Shown piece by piece: positions 5,357-9,832 of a DNA stretch of 9,832 nt (the stretch's first letter is position 1; each line of letters begins with the position of its first letter). This stretch comes from an uncultured Polymorphobacter sp. Lineage in GTDB: Bacteria; Pseudomonadota; Alphaproteobacteria; Sphingomonadales; Sphingomonadaceae. Below the pieces are notes generated by a model. That model did not search any database. It was not told the DNA's origin and was given only the letters and a program-made list of their open reading frames with translations. The stretch is from contig CALMPZ010000509.1 in the NCBI GenBank assembly GCA_937871645.1, forward strand, positions 1-9,832, written 5' to 3'. Position numbers and translations under genes: made by a program.

Positions 5357-6862
5357 ATGACCGCAACCACCACCGCCGCACGTCCCGCGTCCACCGCCGT
5401 CGTCGAGCATTTCGACGTGCTCATCGTCGGCGCCGGCATCTCGGGGGTCGGCGCGGCCTATCACCTCGGCCAGCAATGCCCGAACAAGTCGTATGTCGTG
5501 CTCGAAGCGCTCGAAAGCTTCGGCGGCACCTGGCTGACGCATAAATACCCCGGCATCCGGTCGGACAGCGACTTGTATACCTTCGGCTACCGCTTCAAGC
5601 CGTGGGTGACGGCGCCGATCGCCACCGCCGAGGAGATCAACAAATACATGGGCGAGGTCATCGACGAGAACGACCTCGCGCGCCACATCCGCTACAAGCA
5701 CAAGATCGTCCACGCCGAATGGTCGAGCAAGGACAACCTCTGGACCATCGACGCCGTCCGCAGCGACACCGACGAGAAGCTGCGCTTCACCGCCAACTTC
5801 ATGTTCATGTGTCAGGGCTATTACCGCCACAACAAGGGCTACACCCCCGAGTGGCCGGGCATGGGCGACTATCAGGGCAAGATCGTCCACCCGCAGACCT
5901 GGCCCGAAGACCTCGTCTACAAGGGCAAGCGCGTGTTGGTCATCGGCTCGGGCGCGACGGCCGCGACGCTGGTCCCGGCGATTGCCGGCGACTGCGAACA
6001 CGTCACTCTGCTGCAGCGCTCACCGACCTATTTCATCCCCGGCCGCAACGAGAACGAGCTGTATAACACGCTCGTCGAACTCGACATCGACCCGATGTGG
6101 ATCCACGAAATCGTCCGCCGCAAGGTGCTCTATGACCAGGCGGTGTTCACCCGCCGCGCCATCGAGGAATCCGACACTGTCCGCGACGAGCTGCTCGCCG
6201 GCGTCCGCGCCTTCCTCGGGCCGGACTATCCGGTCGAAAAGGACTTCACGCCGAGCTACCGGCCGTGGCGCCAGCGCATTGCCTTCATCCCCGATGGCGA
6301 CCTGTTCCAGGGCATCAACGCCGGCAAGGCCGATGTCGTCACCGACGAGATCGACCGCTTCACGGCCAAGGGCATCCTGCTCAAATCGGGCAAGGAGCTG
6401 GAAGCCGACATCATCATCACTGCGACGGGGTTCAACCTCAACGTGCTCGGCGACATCGATTTCGTCATCGACAACAAGCCGTTGGTGTTTTCGGATACCG
6501 TCACCTACCGCGGCATGATGTTCACCGGCGTGCCCAACCTCGTGTGGGTGATGGGCTATTTCCGTGCCAGCTGGACGCTGCGCACCGAACTGGTCGCCGA
6601 CTTCGTCTGCAAGCTGCTCAATGACATGGACCGCCGCGGTGCCAAGCGCGTCGTGCCGCAGCTGCGCGATGACGAAAAGGACATGAAGCTCGGGCCGTGG
6701 ATGGACCCGGAAAACTTCAACCCCGGCTATCTGATGCGCGGCATGCACCTGATGCCCAAGCGCGGCGACAAGCCCGAATGGGAGCATAGCCAGGATTATT
6801 GGGCCGAAAAGGACTCCATCCCGTCGATCAACCTTGATGATGGGCGCCTGCGCTTCGAATGA
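5357..6862 (+). CDS. Flavin-dependent Baeyer-Villiger monooxygenase, EthA-like
   Basis: Type I Baeyer-Villiger monooxygenase using FAD, NADPH and O2 to insert oxygen next to a ketone carbonyl; such enzymes also oxidise sulfides. The 501 residues resemble mycobacterial EthA over their length. Visible are the FAD Rossmann motif GAGISG at 25-30, GGTWLTHKYPGIRSDSD at 56-72, and the family fingerprint at 172-183 (YxGxxxHxxxWP with G174, H178 and W182; Y172 replaces the usual F). The NADPH motif GSGATA is at 197-202, and IIITATGFNL precedes the C-terminal third. Start ATG 5357 has GGGGAG 6 nt upstream. The first 16 or so residues are Thr/Ala rich and not conserved. The natural substrate cannot be told. 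The gene stands alone, convergent with the ars operon, and an FNR-type box lies in its upstream region. Confidence 0.92.
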   Translation: MTATTTAARPASTAVVEHFDVLIVGAGISGVGAAYHLGQQCPNKSYVVLEALESFGGTWLTHKYPGIRSDSDLYTFGYRFKPWVTAPIATAEEINKYMGEVIDENDLARHIRYKHKIVHAEWSSKDNLWTIDAVRSDTDEKLRFTANFMFMCQGYYRHNKGYTPEWPGMGDYQGKIVHPQTWPEDLVYKGKRVLVIGSGATAATLVPAIAGDCEHVTLLQRSPTYFIPGRNENELYNTLVELDIDPMWIHEIVRRKVLYDQAVFTRRAIEESDTVRDELLAGVRAFLGPDYPVEKDFTPSYRPWRQRIAFIPDGDLFQGINAGKADVVTDEIDRFTAKGILLKSGKELEADIIITATGFNLNVLGDIDFVIDNKPLVFSDTVTYRGMMFTGVPNLVWVMGYFRASWTLRTELVADFVCKLLNDMDRRGAKRVVPQLRDDEKDMKLGPWMDPENFNPGYLMRGMHLMPKRGDKPEWEHSQDYWAEKDSIPSINLDDGRLRFE

Positions 6863-6891
6863 GGTGATTTGGACTGACCCGAATGACCGGG

Positions 6892-6917
6892 CATGCCACG
6901 TGTTCGCACGCGGCATG
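6892..6917 (-). terminator. Hairpin between convergent monooxygenase and acr3 genes
   Basis: CATGCCACGTG (6892-6902) and CACGCGGCATG (6907-6917) form an 11-bp stem with a 4-nt loop. On the plus strand there is one A-C mismatch (6898/6911). On the minus strand the same position is a G-U wobble, so the stem is continuous in the ars transcript. It lies about 48 nt past the acr3 stop and 30 nt past the monooxygenase stop. No U tract follows on either strand, so it may act as a mRNA 3'-end stabiliser or a non-canonical terminator. Confidence 0.45.
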
Positions 6918-6964
6918 GCGCCGGTGTTCGGGCCACGGCGAAATGCGCTGTGATTTACCCGGGT

Positions 6965-8020
6965 TCAGCGCATTGCCGGCACGAACCAGCGGCGTTGCAA
7001 CCACAATGCCACGCTGACCAGCAGCACCAGCACCGGCACTTCGACCAACGGGCCGATGACCGCCGCAAACGCCACCGGCGACGCGAGGCCGAAACTGGCA
7101 ATGGCCACGGCAATCGCCAGCTCGAAATTGTTGCCCGCTGCCGTGAAGGCAATCGCCGTGGTGCGCGGATAGTCGCGGGCAATCAACCGTCCCAGCACGA
7201 AGCTGGCACCGAACTGGATGACGAAATACAGCGTCAACGGCACCGCGATGCGCAGCGCGTCGAACGGCAGCCGGACGATGTCATTGCCCTTCAGGCTGAA
7301 CATCGCGACGATGGTGAACAGCAGCGCCAGCAACGTCAGCGGCGCGATGCGCGGGACGAACTTGCCTTCGTACCAAGCTGCGCCGTGCCGCGCCGTCAGG
7401 ACGCGCCGCGTCAGGAAACCGGCGAGGAACGGGATACCGAGATAGATCAGCACCGCCTGCGTGATCGTCCAGAAGCCGACATCGACGACACTGCCCTGCA
7501 GCCCGAACAGCGGCGGCAGGAAGCTCAGGAAGAACCACGCATAGCTGCTGAAAAACAGGATCTGGAAGATCGAATTGAACGCCACCAGCCCGGCGACGTA
7601 CTGATTGTCACCCTTGGCCAATTGGTTCCACACCAGCACCATCGCGATGCAGCGCGCCAGCCCGATCAGGATCAGTCCGGTCATGTATTCGGGATAGTCG
7701 CGCAGGAATATCACCGCGAGGCCGAACATCAGCACCGGCCCGATCAGCCAGTTCTGCAGCAATGACAGTGCCAGCACGCGTTTGTCGGCAAAAACCAGCG
7801 GCAGCTCCTCGTAGCGCACACGCGCCAGCGGCGGATACATCATCACGATCAGCCCGATGGCAATCGGTACATTGGTGCTGCCGATGCTGAGCCGGTCGAG
7901 CGCTGCCGGCAGGCCGGTGAACACGCTACCGAGCGTGACGCCGAGCGCCATCGCCGCAAAAATCCACAAGGTCAGATAGCGGTCGAGGAACCCCAACCGC
8001 CCGGGTGCCGGCGCGCTCAC
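6965..8020 (-). CDS. acr3: Acr3-type arsenite efflux permease
   Basis: Inner-membrane exporter of As(III) of the ACR3/BART superfamily, 351 aa from the GTG start, with about ten hydrophobic segments. It begins [21 protein letters not shown], typical of the family start. The essential cysteine lies in [20 protein letters not shown] (C124 from the GTG), and the conserved glutamate in [16 protein letters not shown] (E300). The frame is open upstream to 8113, but that part overlaps arsC and is not conserved. The GTG at 8018-8020 overlaps the arsC stop as GTGA and gives the normal family length; no clear Shine-Dalgarno is present, so it probably depends on coupling. It is the last gene of the operon and exports the As(III) made by both reductases and by ArsI. 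Often annotated arsB in genomes, although unrelated to E. coli ArsB. Confidence 0.95.
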   Translation of the reverse strand: MSAPAPGRLGFLDRYLTLWIFAAMALGVTLGSVFTGLPAALDRLSIGSTNVPIAIGLIVMMYPPLARVRYEELPLVFADKRVLALSLLQNWLIGPVLMFGLAVIFLRDYPEYMTGLILIGLARCIAMVLVWNQLAKGDNQYVAGLVAFNSIFQILFFSSYAWFFLSFLPPLFGLQGSVVDVGFWTITQAVLIYLGIPFLAGFLTRRVLTARHGAAWYEGKFVPRIAPLTLLALLFTIVAMFSLKGNDIVRLPFDALRIAVPLTLYFVIQFGASFVLGRLIARDYPRTTAIAFTAAGNNFELAIAVAIASFGLASPVAFAAVIGPLVEVPVLVLLVSVALWLQRRWFVPAMR

Positions 8021-8424
8021 GATTTCACGTGCACGACTTCGCCGTCTTCCTTGATGAAATCGGCCGCCAGCGGCGCTTCGAGCAGGCTCAGCACCAGCTC
8101 CGACGGCCGGCACAAGGCAGTGCCCTTGGGCGTCACAACAATGGGCCGGTTGATCAGGATAGGCTCGGCCAGCATGGCATCAAGTAGCGCATCATCGGAC
8201 AATGCCGGATCGGCGAGGCCACGTGTCGCATAGGGCGGCGCCTTCTCGCGGATCAGCGCGCGCACGCTGCCACCGCTTGCCGCGACCAGCGCCTTCAGCG
8301 TGTCGCGCGACGGCGGCGTCTTCAGATACTCGATGACCTGCGGCTCGATGCCCGCGGCGCGGATCATCGCCAGCGTGTTGCGCGACGTGCCGCACGCCGG
8401 GTTGTGATAGATGGTCACGGTCAA
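8017..8424 (-). CDS. arsC: Arsenate reductase, glutaredoxin-coupled ArsC family
   Basis: Cytoplasmic reductase converting As(V) to As(III) using glutathione and glutaredoxin, of the E. coli R773 ArsC type. The 135 residues begin [17 protein letters not shown], with the catalytic cysteine C11 in CGTSRN. Three arginines match the oxyanion-binding set of the family: R59 (ALIREK), R93 (INRPIV) and R106 (CRPSE). The start is TTG at 8422-8424, overlapping the stop of the previous gene as TTGA, and GGAGA lies 7 nt upstream. A GTG two codons later is possible but its spacing would be about 13 nt. The end overlaps the acr3 GTG. The second arsenate reductase encoded in the operon has an unrelated fold. 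Confidence 0.95.
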   Translation of the reverse strand: MTVTIYHNPACGTSRNTLAMIRAAGIEPQVIEYLKTPPSRDTLKALVAASGGSVRALIREKAPPYATRGLADPALSDDALLDAMLAEPILINRPIVVTPKGTALCRPSELVLSLLEAPLAADFIKEDGEVVHVKS

Positions 8425-8951
8425 GCTGCGTTCTCCGAGCTGGTGTCGCGTGTCGTGCCGATCGCCTTGAGGCGCTGCCCGAGCGTCAGTCTGTCGAGCG
8501 CGTCGAACGGCAGGTTGATAAACAGTCCGATGCGGTTCGACAGCATCCGATAGGTGTCGAAGAACGCCGCATGTCGCACGGCGTCATTGCCTTCGACCGC
8601 AGCCGGATCGGGGACGCCCCAATGCGCGGTCATCGGCTGGCCGGGCCAGACCGGGCAGACTTCGTTCGCGGCATTGTCGCAAACGGTGAAAACGAAATCG
8701 AGTTGCGGCGCATCCGGCCCCGAAAACTCCTCCCAGCTTTTCGAGCGGAAATTCTCCAACGGGTGGTTGAGCGTGCGCAGCACATCGAGTGTCAGCGGAT
8801 TGACCGCGCCCGCCGGCATCGAGCCCGCCGAAAAGGCGCGGAACTTGCCCAGCCCGTCGCGGGCCAGAATGGCTTCGGCGATGATCGAGCGCGCCGAATT
8901 GCCGGTGCACAGGAACAGCACGTTGAGTTCACGATCCCAGGTCTTTGCCAT
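8421..8951 (-). CDS. arsC: Arsenate reductase, thioredoxin-coupled (LMW phosphatase fold)
   Basis: Low-molecular-weight protein-tyrosine-phosphatase-like arsenate reductase, 176 aa, related to S. aureus pI258/B. subtilis ArsC. The P-loop CTGNSARS has C15 and R21 (CX5R). VCDNAANEVCP carries C91 and C98 with the same seven-residue offset as the redox pair C82/C89 of the staphylococcal enzyme, and WGVPDPAA holds the expected general-acid aspartate. The three cysteines argue for a true reductase and against a tyrosine phosphatase. The frame is open up to 9056, but the ATG at 8949-8951 is chosen: it has AGGGGG about 8 nt upstream, lies 13 nt after the arsI stop, and removes a Pro/Arg-rich stretch overlapping arsI. 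Its 3' end overlaps the glutaredoxin-type arsC. Confidence 0.94.
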   Translation of the reverse strand: MAKTWDRELNVLFLCTGNSARSIIAEAILARDGLGKFRAFSAGSMPAGAVNPLTLDVLRTLNHPLENFRSKSWEEFSGPDAPQLDFVFTVCDNAANEVCPVWPGQPMTAHWGVPDPAAVEGNDAVRHAAFFDTYRMLSNRIGLFINLPFDALDRLTLGQRLKAIGTTRDTSSENAA

Positions 8952-8964
8952 GGCGATTTCCCCC

Positions 8965-9441
8965 TCAGCAGCAGGATGATTTTGCTTTCGGCGCGAGCGC
9001 GGGCGCGCAACAGTTGGCGGGGGCGGCGTTGGCCGACAGCGCGCCCAGTGCCGCAACGGTGGTGTCGTCCCCGTACACCGTCGCTTCGCCGGTGGTCAGG
9101 AAGGCCTCCCAAGCGACGCCCTGCGGGTCGGCAATCCATGCCTTGGTCGACTTGGCGTAGCAGCAGGTCGTAGCGCCTTCGTCGAGCACCGGCGCATCGG
9201 CCGCTGCCAGCCGCGCCGCAACTTCGGCGAGTTCGTCCGCGTCCTCGACCTGGATACCCAGATGTTCGACGCCGCGGCTGGCATGGCCTGATGAAATAGC
9301 GAAATTGACGCGCGGATCGTCGAGCATCCATTTGGCATAGTCGGGGCGCTGCACCGTCGGCGGCGCCGCGAACAACGTCGAGTAAAAGCCGATCGATGCC
9401 TGCAGGTCATCGACACCGAGATGGACGTGAAAACGCTTCAT
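8965..9441 (-). CDS. arsI: ArsI-like C-As lyase (VOC/glyoxalase fold dioxygenase)
   Basis: Predicted Fe(II)-dependent extradiol-dioxygenase-fold enzyme that cleaves the carbon-arsenic bond of trivalent organoarsenicals such as methylarsenite, releasing As(III). The 158 residues start MKRFHVHLGVDDL. Likely metal ligands are H7, H60 (VEHLGIQ) and E112 (VAWEAFL). The substrate-binding vicinal cysteine pair C93-C94 is in GATTCCYAKS, the hallmark of ArsI. Homologous CadI-type proteins share this motif, so cadmium-related annotation is the main alternative, but the ars operon favours ArsI. The C-terminal tail (about 124-158) is Ala/Pro rich and ends with two more vicinal pairs, C144-C145 and C157-C158, not part of the core domain. 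ATG 9439-9441 overlaps the arsR stop (ATGA). Confidence 0.9.
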   Translation of the reverse strand: MKRFHVHLGVDDLQASIGFYSTLFAAPPTVQRPDYAKWMLDDPRVNFAISSGHASRGVEHLGIQVEDADELAEVAARLAAADAPVLDEGATTCCYAKSTKAWIADPQGVAWEAFLTTGEATVYGDDTTVAALGALSANAAPANCCAPALAPKAKSSCC

Positions 9442-9773
9442 GCGACTTGCCTTTCCTGCACTTCGGCGGGCGCGCACGACGCGCCGCCGCAGCAATTGTC
9501 GGTGAGATAGCCGACCAGCGCGTTCATCGCGGCAAAGTCGGCGGCGTAGATCAGCGAACGGCCGTCACGACGCTGAGACACCAGCCCGGCGCGGCGCAAA
9601 TGCGCGAGGTGGAACGACAGCGTCGATGCCGGCATGTCGAGCCGTACGCCGATTTCACCCGCCGGCAACCCCGCCGGCCCTGCTTCGACGAGCAGCTTGA
9701 ACGCCGCCAGCCGGTGCGGCTGCGCTAGCGAGGCAAGGCGCTCGACAGCGACGAGACTGGCTTGTGATTCCAT
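9438..9773 (-). CDS. arsR: Arsenical-responsive repressor ArsR
   Basis: Winged-helix ArsR/SmtB-family repressor, 111 aa, expected to bind the operon promoter and release on As(III). The recognition helix region is MPASTLSFHLAHLRRAGLVSQRRDGRSLIYA (positions 48-78). The ELCVCDL-type As site of the E. coli R773 repressor is absent. Instead the cysteines cluster near the end as NCCGGASC (C94, C95, C100), resembling the C-terminal site of the Acidithiobacillus ferrooxidans ArsR. ATG 9771-9773 is the only plausible start; no Shine-Dalgarno is visible, and the predicted leader is only about 10 nt. The stop overlaps the arsI ATG. First gene of the operon and probably autoregulated through the dyad at 9776-9799. 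Confidence 0.94.
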   Translation of the reverse strand: MESQASLVAVERLASLAQPHRLAAFKLLVEAGPAGLPAGEIGVRLDMPASTLSFHLAHLRRAGLVSQRRDGRSLIYAADFAAMNALVGYLTDNCCGGASCAPAEVQERQVA

Positions 9774-9775
9774 AT

Positions 9776-9799
9776 TTCTAGAATTGTCGAATTATAGAA
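9776..9799. promoter_or_regulatory. ArsR operator candidate: 24-bp dyad over the arsR promoter
   Basis: Arms TTCTAGAATT (9776-9785) and AATTATAGAA (9790-9799) are inverted copies with one mismatch, around GTCG. The dyad lies between the arsR ATG and the top of the intergenic DNA and covers the -10 hexamer, so a bound ArsR dimer would block RNA polymerase. Length and AT-rich arms are usual for ArsR operators. Binding is inferred. Confidence 0.72.
9791..9796 (-). promoter_or_regulatory. Perfect -10 hexamer TATAAT of the ars operon
   Basis: The minus strand reads TATAAT, the complement of 9791-9796, within the dyad. Transcription would start near 9784, about 11 nt before the arsR ATG. No good -35 lies 16-18 bp upstream; TTGACT (complement of 9804-9809) is only 7 bp away, too close to pair with it. 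The start assignment is therefore tentative. Confidence 0.5.
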
Positions 9800-9832
9800 T
9801 GAGAGTCAAGAGCGTCCGGTAGGCAGGCCTGA

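Noticed and set aside
6020..6916. 298-codon minus-strand frame opposite the monooxygenase gene
   Set aside because: Low-complexity shadow of a well-supported gene; no ribosome site or domain.
6893..7765. 290-codon plus-strand frame opposite acr3
   Set aside because: Product is dominated by Gln/Arg/His/Asp, the typical reverse reading of a membrane protein gene, and it spans the hairpin; not a gene.
8021..8113. Upstream extension of the acr3 frame
   Set aside because: It overlaps arsC, is Arg/Ala-rich and not membrane-like. The GTG at 8020 gives the normal family start and a GTGA overlap.
8421..8951. Protein-tyrosine phosphatase reading of the LMW-fold gene
   Set aside because: The additional redox cysteines C91 and C98 and the ars operon context indicate arsenate reductase.
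8952..9056. Upstream extension of the thioredoxin-type arsC frame
   Set aside because: It overlaps the arsI 3' end and encodes a Pro/Arg-rich stretch. The ATG at 8951 has a proper ribosome site.
9804..9809. TTGACT as the -35 of the arsR promoter
   Set aside because: Only 7 bp from the TATAAT; a 17-bp spacer would lead to a poor -10, so it is not a convincing partner.

Overview
The window looks like chromosomal DNA of a GC-rich alphaproteobacterium, most likely a sphingomonad (order Sphingomonadales). This rests on the style of the MraZ, RsmH and FtsL-like proteins at the left end, the codon use, and the many 4-nt stop/start overlaps. Species cannot be told from the sequence. All genes appear intact except the first, which runs off the left edge. 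There is no rRNA, tRNA, CRISPR array, transposase or other mobile element.

Layout. (1) 1-1801, minus strand: the head of the division and cell wall (dcw) cluster, mraZ-rsmH-ftsL-like, tightly coupled. (2) 1802-2178: an intergenic region holding four TGGG repeats spaced exactly 10 bp apart (candidate MraZ operator), an AT-rich island and two same-orientation DnaA-box-like sites, one a perfect match. (3) 2179-2394, minus: a small membrane-anchored protein of unknown function, preceded by palindromes and a good candidate promoter. (4) 2565-3569, minus: a cysteine synthase, divergent from (5) 3647-5215, plus: an orphan lipoprotein of the oligopeptide-binding (SBP family 5) type. The 77-bp spacer appears to hold two back-to-back promoters, each placing its transcription start on the start codon. 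(6) 5357-6862, plus: an EthA-like Baeyer-Villiger monooxygenase with a perfect FNR-type box (TTGAT-N4-ATCAA) upstream. (7) 6965-9773, minus: a complete arsenic operon, arsR-arsI-arsC(thioredoxin type)-arsC(glutaredoxin type)-acr3, with a 24-bp dyad over the arsR promoter.

How the genes work together. In the ars operon, ArsR senses As(III). ArsI is predicted to break the C-As bond of trivalent methyl/aryl arsenicals to release As(III). Two unrelated arsenate reductases turn As(V) into As(III), and Acr3 exports it. The dcw genes serve septum formation and are probably autoregulated by MraZ. The cysteine synthase, lipoprotein and monooxygenase look like independent transcription units.

No wholly unknown multi-gene system is visible. 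The features most worth testing are the FNR-type box before an O2-consuming monooxygenase, the oriC-like DnaA-box/AT-rich module upstream of mraZ, the paired leaderless promoters, and the cysteine-rich tail of ArsI.
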